Assembly: GCA_029204225.1 (NCBI GenBank)
Contig: CM055094.1
Coordinates: forward strand, 62,324,442-62,388,441
DNA: 64,000 nt
From: Diphasiastrum complanatum
Taxonomy: Eukaryota; Streptophyta; Lycopodiopsida; Lycopodiales; Lycopodiaceae
Direction of reading: 5' to 3'
Shown here: one piece after another, positions 23,735-35,899 of the stretch
Numbering within the stretch: the stretch's first letter is position 1
Layout of the letters: each line of letters opens with the position of its first letter
Made by a program: the position numbers and the translations under genes
The notes under the pieces: model-generated
What the model was told of the DNA's origin: nothing
Databases searched by the model: none
What the model saw: the letters and a program-made list of their open reading frames with translations, nothing else

Positions 23735-26700
23735 ATGAGAATGGAAGAATTCTTCACAAGAAAATTCCTGAAAGCCTTTGCACTTGTGCTACTGCTATTG
23801 GTGGCTGGTTATGTCAGCAGGGCCGCAGGACAGAGTACGGCCACGACTGGCTCTCTACAGACTGATTTGAATGCGTTGCTGTTATTCCAAAACGCTTTGC
23901 AAGATCCAGCCCGGGCACTGAGGAGTTGGAATGCGACTGATGTAAACGCTCCATGCAGCGGCTGGAAAGGCGTGGTCTGCTCCGGAAATCGAGTGTTAGA
24001 ACTTCGTCTTCCTGGCCTTAATCTGCGCGGTCCAATTTCAGGTACATTCTGGCATATGGCTATTTACCTTAGCGTGTTTTGCTGCTCTCGACACTTATTC
24101 TATGTTCCCGTGAGCTTATGGTCTTCAATGCTCGTTATCCATGCTCTCTTCTTCACAATTCAATCGATTCAGGATGAATGGATGGGAAAGTGCTTGCAAA
24201 CTGCCTGCAATCTCTTACAAACAGCATTAATTTTCGCAAGGGTATTCGAAAGCACTAGCCCCTCAATATGCACAAGGTTTACACTGTCCATTCACTTATA
24301 GGCCAAGTCCAGGTTGGATCACGAGCTTCGTAGATAGTCCTTTTCCGCAGCAACCAAGAGCATACATTTTTAAAGGACGCAGCCACCGCTCCAGTTTGGA
24401 TAGTGCGGGGCATACGCAAGCCTCTCCTAAAAGTTCTTATGTCACCTCTTGATTTCAAGGGTGTAGTTCTCGTTTTTCCTATTCTCGTTGCGGTGGATAG
24501 GATTAACTTTTAGCTTTACTAGCAATCTTAAATTTTCACCTCGAAAGCTATGTAGCTAATTCCCCCAGAAAGGGAGCAGGTGGTCATGATCTCAACATAC
24601 TGTGTTCACATACGCTTGCCATAAACATCTGGAATTTCTGGTTCAGCACTTTCTTAATTGAAGATTGTTTTTCAACAGGGCTCACTTTAATCCTGGCATC
24701 TTAGCAGATAAGGTGACCTTAGTTTTCTGTGGCATAACCACAGCAAACCATCCAGGTGATCTGCAGACATTCAAAGGGTATAATTAACTGACATTGTTGC
24801 TTTCTAGACTTTCCCAAAGCTACATTGAAAAGGCTTGTTTGCACTCTCAGGTCAGAACATTAAAAAACCACTGTAAGTCAACTACTATAATTGAACTTGA
24901 AAAAAAATGTCATTACCCAATGCATCTGAAGCTACTTATGTATGGTGCTTTGAGATAGATTAGCTTTGTCATTTTTTGCTCTCGAGAGCATAATTAAGTG
25001 ATTAATTTGGAAATCAAACTTCTAAAAGCATTTATATCTTTTGTTATCATATGTTGAGCTTGATATTGGATAGCGACAATATAGGATGGTAGCGGGAAGA
25101 TGTTCTGACCATTTCATGATCCCACAAATCTCTCCAACTTAGTATCAATTTCTAGTCTGATAACATAAGGACAAAGTTCATTTGAACTATGATTGTATTC
25201 ATTCTTTCACTTCGGTTACCTTTTTCGGTGGTATGAGGTAACCTTTTGTATGGTGATTTTTCAGTGGCGTTGGGTAATCTGAATGAGCTCCGTAACTTGA
25301 GCCTCCGGTCCAATCATTTCAATGGTTCTATCCCAGCGTCCCTGGGTAATTGTTCCAGATTGCAGGCTTTATACTTCCAGAAAAATGATTTGTCTGGAGA
25401 AATTCCAATTAACCTTGGCGAGCTACAAGAGCTGCAGTTCCTGGATTTTTCAAACAACAGACTGACAGGGAGCGTCCCTTCTCAGTTTGGAGGGTTGATC
25501 TCAATGCAGAGTCTTGCCTTGTCAAACAATTTACTTACTGGCATAATACCAGAGACTCTAAGGGGTTGTACAAATCTTTTGTCTGTTGATGTTTCTGGGA
25601 ATAATCTTACAGGAGGAATCTCGGTGTTTGGAAACCTCTCACAGTTGGTATCTCTTTCCTTGGATACGAACAGTTTTGTAGGAAGCATCCCACTTTCACT
25701 GGCAAATTGTTCTTTGCTGACATCTCTTGATATACAGAGCAACCTACTCAGTGGTGTTATACCTCCTGAACTTGGACTTCTACAAAATTTACGAATTCTT
25801 TTACTCGGTAACAATTTTTTTGCAGGCTCAATTCCTGCAGAAATCAGCAATATGTCTTCTCTTGAAGTTCTTGTACTTGGTAACAACAATCTATCTGGTC
25901 CTATTCCTGCTACTTGGAACTCTCTTGGTCTGAAGGTTTTAGATTTCCAAGGCAATCAATTGACTGGAAATCTCTCACCGGACTTGGGAAAACTCTCGTC
26001 ATTGCTCATTTTGAATGTAGAAAGGAATAATCTTTCTGGGGCCATTCCTGCAGCTTTTGGGGACCTCGGGCAACTGCAGCAATTAAATCTCTCACAAAAC
26101 GCATTCTCTGGAGTCATACCTGTGGAAGTAGCCCAATGCATTAATTTGGAGGTTCTTGATTTAGCGAGCAATAAATTGACATCGAGCATTCCTTTAGCGT
26201 TGACTGAGCTGCACCACTTACAAGTACTGTCTCTTTCAGGAAACTTTCTTTCAGGGATCATCCCAACCAACGTGGACACGCTCTCAAACCTACAGGTGCT
26301 CTCACTGGACAGTAACAACCTCGCAGGTGCAATACCTCCAGAGTTGGGTTCCCTAGCTGAGTTGATCAATGTGTCACTTTCATACAATAACTTGACTGGC
26401 GAGATTCCAGCAGAGCTCTCACATTGCTTGAAGTTGCAGATTCTTGATCTTCAAGGGAACAATCTGACTGGTCAGATTCCTTCAACTTTGGGCTCTCTTC
26501 AACACCTTCAGAGTCTTCAGCTTAATGGAAACCACCTTTCAGGACAAATACCGTCCAGCCTGGGGAACTGTCTGGCATTAGAGTCACTGGACTTGAGTAA
26601 TCAAAGCCTATCAGGTGGCATTCCTCAGAATTTAAGTAGTCTTGCAAATCTTAAACAGTTAATCCTTGCAAATAACAATTTAACTGGCACAATACCAGCA

Positions 26701-28479
26701 GAAATTAGTAGCTTGTCCAAGTTGCAGACTCTTGACTTAAGTGGAAATAGATTATCAGGAGTAATTCCCACGAGTTTGAGCTTGCTACAAAGTTTGCAAC
26801 TTCTTCAATTATCTGAAAATCAGTTATCTGGTGGTATTCCTTTTGAAATTGGCAACTGCAGTAGTCTTTCTACTTTAAAGCTTAGAAGCAACAAGCTGAA
26901 TGGGGTTATTCCACCTGAATTGGGCACCCTCATCAAATTGAAAGAGTTAGATTTAAATGGAAATATGCTATCAGGGTCGATACCAAGTACTCTAGTTGGC
27001 TGCAAAAACTTGACGTTTCTTGACCTTGGCAATAATCAGCTAGCTGGCTCTATCCCCTTAGAGCTAAGCTATCTGCAGGTGCTCGAGCAGCTTATTTTGG
27101 ATGATAATTCACTCTATGGGGTTATCCCTTCTGACTTGGGAAATTTGACAGGTCTTGTAGTTCTTGATCTTTCCCAGAACAATTTGACTGGGCAAATTCC
27201 AACATCTATCGGCAATATTATGATGCTCCATATGTTTAATGTTTCAAATAACAATCTCGAAGGTCTGATCCCCTCTTCTGTTGGCATGAGGTTCGCAGAA
27301 AGTTCTTTTGCTGGGAATCCTTTACTTTGTGGTCGACCACTTACTCTAAAGTGCTCAGTTTCTGAACCCATGAATGGACTGGGAAGAAAGGCAATCATCG
27401 GTGTAGCCGTTGGGGCTGCTCTTGTTAGTGTTTTACTTGTATGTGTGGCAGCATTCGTAGCCATCATGCTTACGAAAAAGGCTGCTGTGAATGTCACAAG
27501 GGAAGACCTTTCACAGCCCGAGCAAAAGCTTGTGATGTTTTACGGTCCCGTTCTTTATCCGAACATTGTGGAAGCCACGGGTCAGTTTGATGAAGAGCAT
27601 GTTCTTAGTAGAACTCGATATGGCATTGTTTTCAAGGCTAGCTTGCCGGATGGCACAGTACTGTCTATTAGACGTTTGCCTGATGGAGTGGTCGAAGAAA
27701 ATTTATTCAAAGCAGAAGCGGAGATGCTGGGTAGAGTGAAGCATAGAAATGTGCATGTTTTAAGAGGGTACTATATCCGTGGAGATGTGAAGCTGCTGGT
27801 GTTTGACTACATGCCAAATGGAAACTTAGCTGCTCTTCTGCAAGAAGCTTCTCACCAGGATGGTCATGTTCTAAATTGGCCAATGCGACATCTGATAGCA
27901 CTTGGAGTGGCACGAGGACTTGCATTTCTGCATACACAATGTGATCCCCCTATTGTTCACGGAGATGTAAAGCCCAACAATGTGCAGTTTGATGCTGATT
28001 TTGAGGCACACCTTTCAGATTTTGGCTTGGAAAGGCTGGCATTGACGCCTATGGATCCCTCAACCTCATCAACTACAGCTGGATCACTCGGATATGTGTC
28101 CCCTGAAGTGAGCTTGACAGGCCAACTGACCAGAGAAGCAGATGTTTACAGCTTTGGCATTCTGTTGCTTGAGCTTCTTAGTGGGAGGAGACCTGTTATG
28201 TTCACACAAGACGAGGACATAGTGAAATGGGTCAAGCGACAACTTCAGACTGGACAAGTTTCTGAGCTCTTCGATCCCAGTCTTCTAGAGGTTGATCCCG
28301 AGTCATCAGAATGGGAAGAGTTTCTATTGGCTGTCAAAGTGGCTCTCCTTTGCACGGCAACAGATCCTATTGACAGGCCATCCATGACAGAAGTCGTCTT
28401 CATGTTGGAAGGGTGCAGAATTGGACCTGAAATGCCTAATTTCTCTTCGGATCCAACTTCACAGACTTCTCCGACATGA
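23735..28479 (+). CDS. LRR receptor-like kinase, At4g36180-type, probable pseudokinase
   Basis: Plasma-membrane receptor-like protein, 1173 residues in two exons, 23735-24041 and 25265-28479. The donor is CAG/GTACAT and the acceptor TTTTTCAG; the split codon becomes Val103 and restores the LRR phase. Order: signal peptide (about 1-32, LVLLLLVAGYV); LRR cap with W-x-G-V-x-C; 28 LRRs of 24 residues (about 104-775); transmembrane helix (about 812-836); kinase (about 880-1150). The kinase ending, ILSGRRP-like LLSGRRPVMFTQDEDIVKWV through SDPTSQTSPT, matches Arabidopsis At4g36180 and At1g75640. Key sites are altered. The glycine loop is SRTRYGIVF, the VAIK lysine is Arg905 and HRD is HGD (1001-1003), while DFG (1021-1023) is kept. 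It is therefore non-RD and probably catalytically weak or dead; as I recall, the family shares this. The first ATG is at 23735, and an in-frame ATG at 23741 is an alternative. Ligand unknown. No lesion seen. Confidence 0.93.
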
Positions 28480-28776
28480 GAAGCTGTAGATAAACCATGT
28501 CGACATTATAATACTCCTATGGTTATGAGCTTCTGCATGAGAGCTGGCAAGCCTTGGGCAGCACATGCACAGGCAGGTGGGCAGATTCCTATTGCATTAA
28601 TACCTGAGTAATCAATGCGTTGATGCCACTTAGGGAACCCAACAATTTTTTTTAGTTGGAGTACACCATGAGGCATTTATAACAATTTTTCTTTTCATAG
28701 ATTAAAAGTTTTCAATGACTTGCAAGAAAAGTGTATCATTCAAATCCAAATCCAAATCAAAATCAAAATCTCAAAA

Positions 28777-28778
<2 letters not shown>

Positions 28779-28826
<48 letters not shown>
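28779..28826. repeat. (TC)n microsatellite
   Basis: About 24 TC units roughly 300 bases after the LRR-kinase stop. It is preceded by AAATCC/AAATCA-type repeats (28740-28778). Confidence 0.95.
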
Positions 28827-28828
<2 letters not shown>

Positions 28829-29079
28829 ATGCGCACACACATACACACACAACTATCTTTGTTACAACTTATTGTAAGTTTGTTTGATTCTTTCATTGAG
28901 TCAGATGTTTCAAGTAGGAGTATAAATGCCATAGTACATGCTCTTAGGCACATACAAACTATAAGGCATTAGCACAAAATACTTGCAAGGTATGTTGTCC
29001 ATGCTAGTTGTTCGGATGCTAGGCAACCCTTGCCATCAAGACCATAATATATGATAACTCCTTTCATTCACCTCAATGT

Positions 29080-29661
29080 CATTATATATGGTGGTCGCAG
29101 TTAAGGGTGTTGGCTCAATTGGTTATCTTGACATCCAAAGTTTCTTTGGTCTCAAGTTCGAGCCTCTCCTTGGAAACCAAGAAGCATTATATATGGTGGT
29201 GGTGAACCCAACGGGGTTGGCTCAACTGGTTAGCTTGGCATCCAAAGTTTCTTTGGTCCCAGGTTCGAACCTCCCCTTGGAAACCAAGAAGCATTATATA
29301 TGGTGGTCACCCAAGGGAGTTGGCTCAATTGGTTAGCTTGACATCCGAAGTTTCTTTGGTCTCAAGTTCGAGCCTTCCCTTGGAAACCAAGAAGCATTAT
29401 ATATGGTGGACCCAACGGGGTTGGCTCAACTGGTTAGCTTGGCATCCAAAGTTTCTTTGGTCCCAGGTTCGAGCCTCCCCTTGGAAACCAAGAAGCATTA
29501 TATATGGTGACCCAACGGGGTTGGCTCAACTGGTTAGCTTGGCATCCAAAGTTTCTTTGGTCCCAGGTTCGAGCCTCCCCTTGGAAACCAAGAAGCATTA
29601 TATATGGTGTTAAAACCAAGAAGCATTATCAAAAGAAAACCAAGAAGCATTATATATGGTG
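29080..29661 (+). mobile_element. head-to-tail array of five tRNA-like SINEs
   Basis: The 14-mer CATTATATATGGTG occurs at 29080, 29185, 29292, 29395, 29496, 29596 and 29648. Between the first six lie five SINE bodies of 91, 93, 89, 87 and 86 bases. Each has an A-box-like TGGCTCAACTGG, 32 bases later a B-box-like GGTTCGAGCC (copy 5: 29522-29533 and 29566-29575, tRNA spacing), and the 3' hairpin CTTGGAAACCAAG plus AAG. Bodies 1 and 3 share variants (CTTGACATCC, CTCAAGTTCG), as do 2, 4 and 5. The 5' heads differ between copies. Two tail-only fragments follow (29610-29623, 29630-29647). RNA polymerase III transcription is inferred from the boxes. Confidence 0.8.
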
Positions 29662-30086
29662 TTAATATAAGAAATTGAGCTTTGTACTTGAGGGAAATTT
29701 TTGTCTCCAGTAGAGAATATTTTAACAAAAAAAAGGTACATCAATGAAGCACTTAAAAACTAGACAAGAGAAAGGCTCCCAAGGAATATGATTATTAGAG
29801 ACATAAACACATTGATCATGAGAAAGGAAATTTAGAGGATGCACATTAATAGGCTAGCATATGTTCATGACTCACATAGATCAATTTGATGAGGCACATG
29901 TGTAAATGATGATTATGTAAAACCTATCTATTAGTTTGTAATCTTTGTCTTGATATCATTTCAAAAATCAGGTATGAGTCATGGGATCATTGCCATGCCA
30001 TACATGCATATCTATAGCACTTGTATTTGAGTTACATGCGTAGATGGAGCTTTACGAGGCACCTTATTTCATAGTTGAGGTACAAA

Positions 30087-30168
30087 TCAGGAAGGGTTGG
30101 CTCAATTGGTTAGCTTGGCATCCAAAGTTTCTTGGTAAGTTCAAGCCCCCTTGGAAACCAAGATGCAC
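30087..30168 (+). mobile_element. ultra-short tRNA-like SINE, solo copy
   Basis: An 82-base unit with TTGGCTCAATTGGTTAGC, a degraded B-box and the terminal CTTGGAAACCAAG hairpin. It is flanked by a perfect 14-base target duplication, AGTTGAGGTACAAA at 30073-30086 and 30169-30182. This proves insertion of a discrete unit that ends shortly after the hairpin, without poly(A). Confidence 0.85.
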
Positions 30169-30199
30169 AGTTGAGGTACAAAGATTATTTCATATTGCT

Positions 30200-31712
30200 C
30201 ATATCTTGGCTCCTACGACTTCGGTAGAAATATGTTCCTTTAGGATTATAGTATCTTATCAAAGAATACGACAACTCCAATCTTGCTTGTCTTTGCACAT
30301 GTGACCTTTTCTAGTTTGAATCCCCTTTTTGTTGAGGAAAAAGATTTTTAACTATGCGTAATAGCATTCAAATGTTTGACAACACGTTCGAAGCATTTCA
30401 AGTAATTTTTTAAAAGTTGGTGAGTTTTAATTGTTTCTTTTAGGGTTTTGACTACCCATATGTTAATTTAAGGATTGGGATGTTAATATATCACAAAAGT
30501 GAAGTACATGAAAATTGAGCAAAAGCAATCAATATTCACAAGGTTGTAATCTTTTGTATAAAAATATTTTATTGTATTTTTAAGATCCATAAAAGTATGA
30601 ACAATGTGACATTGGACAACAACTTTTGAAAATTCGACAAACACATGATGAAAGCCATTCATATCAACAACCAAAACTTTGGTAGATCATACAAGTGGAT
30701 TGTGGGCACTTAAGCCTTACAATCATGAATAGAAGTATAAGACACCTAGTACTTAGTATTGGCCATCATGCCAAATTACAATCTACAAATGAATACAAAA
30801 GTATTTCTAGGCTTGTGAGTGTACTTTGGATGTGAATATCTTAACAAAGGTCCTTGGACGATGTCGACATTTGTAATTTCCATATCCTCATCATTATTCT
30901 CCACCTTAGGGTGTAGCAAATTCTCAATAGCAAGAGATGAGGTGGCACAATACAAATTAGAAGCCACTATGAGCTCATCTCATAAATCACATACAAGGAT
31001 GAAGCCAACTACCAAACATATACCTTTGATGTAGAGCCTCGTATTCTTATAAATGACTTGACAAAGAGGAAAACAGTCTAGTGGATCAATGTAGTGTACG
31101 AATGCCATGTAAGCATAGGAGTAGATCCATAACAACTCTGCTGCAAGGAACTGGGTAGCATACCTTGTGTAGAGACAATGAGTCCAACGCCTAGGCATCA
31201 TGTATGACATGGCATATTTAAGAAGATTTTGGGTGTCATCAACAAAAATAGTAACACTCCAACACATGCAACAAAAGACTATGCTATAGGTAATGACCCT
31301 AGCTAAAGGGGGTCATGCTTGATATAAAATGTCCCATTGATAATAGTATAATAAACCCATTATCACTAAGTTATGCAGACAATATAAGAAAGAAGACATG
31401 ACATGAGTGGTAGAATTGTCATGAGGAACCATATCAGTATATGGCAAATGTATACACCCCTTCATGTGCATGATTGAGGAGTGCCTCACACAAAATGAAA
31501 AGTATGCGAAGGTATTCCACTACAACAGGAGACACCAATATGTCCATAAGGGCACTGTTATGTCTAAGCCTTAAGAAAATATAGGAGTATCAAATAGACC
31601 CACATCAAGCCATAGAGACCTATAGAGCCATGTGATAACAATAATAAATGGCTCAAAAGATTCATGTAATCCTAAGCTACACATGTAGACCATAACTATC
31701 ACATGAGAGTAG

Positions 31713-31767
<55 letters not shown>

Positions 31768-34700
31768 ATATTCTTTCACACCTAGTACTTCAACATAAAA
31801 TCTTCAATATGCTTGAAATTGCTTCGAAACTCGTGAACTAGACTTAAAGAAAAGTGCACCCATAAAGTACTTTAAAAAGAAATGGTAAATGTGCCCTCAA
31901 ACTGGTGGACATATATGCCATATGGTATTCAAGTGTTTTAAACCACAACACAACGAATTGAGGTATCAACAAAAAGGGCTAGCCAATGCACTCATAAAGG
32001 AACACCTCATCTCCTGGATAGATCTAATAAACCATAATCCTCGTAATGTTAGTAAGCTCTCAAGAAGACAAAGCCCTTTTCAATATTGCAAGATATCATG
32101 CCTCCAAGACAAACAAACCATATGAGAACACCCGCTTTAATGGATGGTGAACTCTTATACAACAAATGCCACATTTTTGTATGCCAAAAATATTGTGACC
32201 AACTTAATGTAATATGTGGGATAAATGATTCCACTCATGCTTGTGAAGAATGACATAAATTGCAAGTATAAGTTGAAACTATTTTAGAGGAAAATGTAGC
32301 ACAAAGGACTTGCAACTGACAACTGATTGGAACAAATCTTAAAATCCAATCACCTATGTCAAATATAAAAGTTTATTTTCAATGCCACTATCCTTCATCA
32401 AGGACATTATATCATCACCAAGAATATCATCTTATTAAGAGAGATTATCTATTACTACAACGGGTAAAAAGAGGTAGGCTTTTGAAATTGCTACTCTTTA
32501 TTGTATTTAGTTAGCTAAGAATATTGTTTTTTAAAAAAACATCAAGTTTTCCTTCAAGCAGTCGAATGCAACTTAGAATTGTAGAAGAGTTTAAGTTTGA
32601 CTAGTCTGCTCTTTGATTTTCAACGAAGATGGTGATCTAGTGTCTGGTCATTTGACTTTGAGTTCATTGTTTTACGACGAACAATCTAGTAGTGGTAGTA
32701 GCTCTCTTTTGTGGATCATTGTAAATATATCTAGTATCCATGAATTTTTTTACAAAATACTCATTGCTTTTTTACATCAATGATTGTACTCAAGGAACTC
32801 AACCTATTGAACAAGTACATAATTTTTGAGTCTATTGTGCAAGAACCTAGAAAAGAAAGCATGTACTTGATACAGAAACAAGCCACTCATCTTATTGAAC
32901 CAACTACTAGCATTATGAAGTAGTAAAAACATAGCATTAATTGTATGAAATCACAAAAACTATCTTCTAAATACAATGCAAAAACATCACTTTTGCGAAA
33001 ATTGCACTTTATGAGGAACTAGCCTTGAATATCAAGATTACTTTCAAACATGGAATATGTTTGGAAGCATTTCATAGCCCATTCAAACGAAATTATGTTG
33101 TGTCATCCAACACTATGAGATCCTTTTTCACTTGATAGTCAAAAGAAATCTATCATTGATGTTAAAGTGGTTTGAAGAGAATATTTACCCACACTGTGAA
33201 GAAAAGAGTGTAAGGGAGGAGTTGCATGTGAGAATTGGATTTCATGGATAAAATTGTAGCTCATTTGTTTGAAAATCAATTCAAGAATCGATTCCATGTA
33301 GTTATAGGCCTTCAATGGAAGAACTTCCACCTCATGAGCCAGTTCCAAGTAGTTTTGTTTTGCAAGAACTAAGAAGCTTGACTGGGAGTGCAATATTTTA
33401 TTTACCAACGAATTAGCGAAGCACTCAAACTGTTTACTCATGGCTGGAGTAGAAGGGGAGGAGGCATTCAAATTTTATTACTTTGCCTGCTTGGGAGTTT
33501 ATATGGGAATATAGAGGATAGAGAAAAATGTGGGAATAGATGCTTTTGAATTATGGATATTTGTCATAATAAATCCATGTGGAGAACTTTTCTTAAATGG
33601 TTGCAAGGTTTTAAAGCCCCATATATTTATATAGGCCTCACAGCAATAACATGGCATACATGATGCATTTATAAGTAGCAAGCATTGTGGGAATGTTTGT
33701 GAATAGCATATGAGTTTTGCGTTATAGTAATAAATGCAACTACAAGCATGGTTTGTTTTATGGCCCTTTTGGTAGACTATGTATGAGGACTAAATATTTT
33801 ATTCAAAATGTTTGGTAATCTTTTGTTAGAGGCATGTACTTGAAGATGTGTGGTACAAGATGAGGACTTTGATGGAATGGTGACAATAAAATTAAAATTA
33901 GGATTCCATTTGGTAGTCATAAGGATAGCACATGATGTTTGAAAGATTCAATGAAGTGCAGGGGATATGTGCCACAGACAAAAAGATTCGAGAAAAGGAA
34001 TAAAAATTGATTGGATATTATCAATTAAGATGGTGTAATATATACAAATTGTCTTGTCATATATTTTGCTAGTTGGTATACTTTTTTAAGTGGTCCACAA
34101 GGACCAATTTCGAATAAATAAATAGTTCATTTTTGAAGACAAAAACACATACTAATCAATGCTAGTATTTTGTAACTCAACATGAAACATGCTATAAAAT
34201 AATGTGCATATGAATTTGCCTTTTTAAAAATTCATTGAAATTTGACGTGCTTAGTAAAGTCATACCTACTTCCTATGTTGAAATCAAAGACTTTGACCAT
34301 ACAAGTTGTATTTCTTTCATTTGCTTTATAGTTTTCAAATTTTAGGTGATCCTACTATACAACTTTGTCACTTGTCGAAAGGAACGTTCACATCAAATCA
34401 TTGATCAACCTCTCCACCATCGCAAGAATGGTGTAAAAAAATAATTTTAGTGCATATTTACTGAACCACAATTCTTGTTTGTATTTAAATTAATGAGGTG
34501 AAGACATGATAGTCATCTTCACCACAACAAATTTAAAAGGCTAGAAACTCCACAAGAGGGGTCACTAGTGAAACCTACCATCATCATGGTTTTGGAAAAA
34601 TGTTGTATCAAGTTTTTAGGATTTTAATGTCCACTGTGGATTATTATGTGAAAGTTGAGGTAGGTCAATTTGGCAGAATTGATAGTCTATTTATAGACTA

Positions 34701-35590
34701 TTCATTTTGTTTATTTTACTAACTTATTGTCCATTTAAATGGCTTTTATATCGATTTTCTATTTATAATATTTAACAAACATTAATGATATGGAATGGTA
34801 GGCCAAGGCATGGACTATTTCATCATATTAAGCACATGGAGGTTGCCGATGGCTTGCCCCCACCAAGCCCAATCCATTCCGTTAGGTTCAGTACACGGAG
34901 GGAGCCCAATGCCGATGGCAAGCCCTACCGAGCTTGCCATATAAGGCTTTGTCCATGCACCTACCCGATGGATACATTATGGTATTTGAGTAGTGAGCTA
35001 CTACGCTAGAGACTCAAGCTCCCACAATGATGGTTGCCATTCTTGGCTCTCATTCATCCCCACGACAACCTTTTACTACCATTTTAGCATTGAATTTCTA
35101 ACATCCGTCCCTCCCAAACAAGCTTTGCATAGATTGTTAAGGGAAAGCCAAAGGGACAACATTAGAATTACAAGTTACGAGGAGTGGTGAGTCATGGTCA
35201 ACACTTGCCTATAAGCCCAACCCATTTGAGTTGGAGGTGCTCCAAACCAACCTTTTTGGCAAGAGAATCTTTGCATACTTCATGAAGACGTAGGTTACTA
35301 AAAGCTTCTTCAAGGCTTTCATATCAAATGCGTTGAGTCCACTTGACATTATTGTTCAACAAATTGAGACTATTGGGCAAGTTTTTTTCTTTTCTTTGGC
35401 AACCAGCTTTAGGTTACTAATGTTTTGGTCATTGCTCCCTATAGGCTTAGTGGCAACCTTGTAACATTTGTGATGTTTTATAAATGGTTTCTTAGCTGAG
35501 GACTACACAAATTTGATTGTATCAGTTTGGGTGCAAATCCCCTACTTCCTTGCAAAGCTTAGAGGTTTGTTGCATGGTATCCTTAGGTGA
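30200..35590. other. 5-kb A/T-rich region, no gene recognised
   Basis: All frames are short (at most about 110 codons) and none shows a known domain. Features noted are a (TG)26 microsatellite at 31715-31766 and ordinary A/T-rich sequence. It may hold decayed repeats too old to recognise by eye. Confidence 0.5.
31715..31766. repeat. (TG)n microsatellite
   Basis: 26 uninterrupted TG units. Confidence 0.97.
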
Positions 35591-35610
35591 TGTTGGTCAA
35601 GGGATCAAAA

Positions 35611-35855
35611 GTCGATCTGGTTGAAAAAATACCTGCACATTTAGCAATGTTAGGATTAGATATTTGTTATTCTCACATTTTAATTCACAATAAATAGATG
35701 TAATGAAAAAGTAGTGTAGAACAACATACCACCAATCTTTGTTTAGTCGATCTGGTTGAAAAAATACCTGCACATTTAGCAATGTTAGGATTAGATATTT
35801 GTTATGCTCACATTTTAATTCACAATAAATAGATGTAATGAAAAAGTAGTGTAGA
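35611..35855. repeat. 110-bp tandem duplication at the CACTA 3' exon
   Basis: 35611-35720 and 35746-35855 are nearly identical (one visible mismatch, TTATTCTC versus TTATGCTC), with 25 bases between. The unit includes the start of the QVFF exon and its flanking intron. The near identity implies a recent event. Confidence 0.9.
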
Positions 35856-35899
35856 TGATTAATATAACATTGATCACAATTGACAAAAAGAAAAAAAAT

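Noticed and set aside
25246-25264. ATG at 25246 as the start of the LRR-kinase protein
   Set aside because: The codons before 25265 are the end of the intron; the TTTTTCAG acceptor restores phase with the signal-peptide exon at 23735-24041, giving a complete receptor.
25482-27937. Several minus-strand frames opposite the LRR kinase (up to 157 codons)
   Set aside because: They are mirror translations of the repetitive LRR coding sequence and match no family.
29110-29580. A cluster of functional tRNA genes
   Set aside because: A- and B-box spacing is tRNA-like, but the T-stem and acceptor stem do not pair properly and the units have target duplications, so they are SINEs.
29080-29661. CRISPR-like array (regular short repeats with spacers)
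   Set aside because: The 'spacers' are copies of one another and the setting is a plant nuclear genome.
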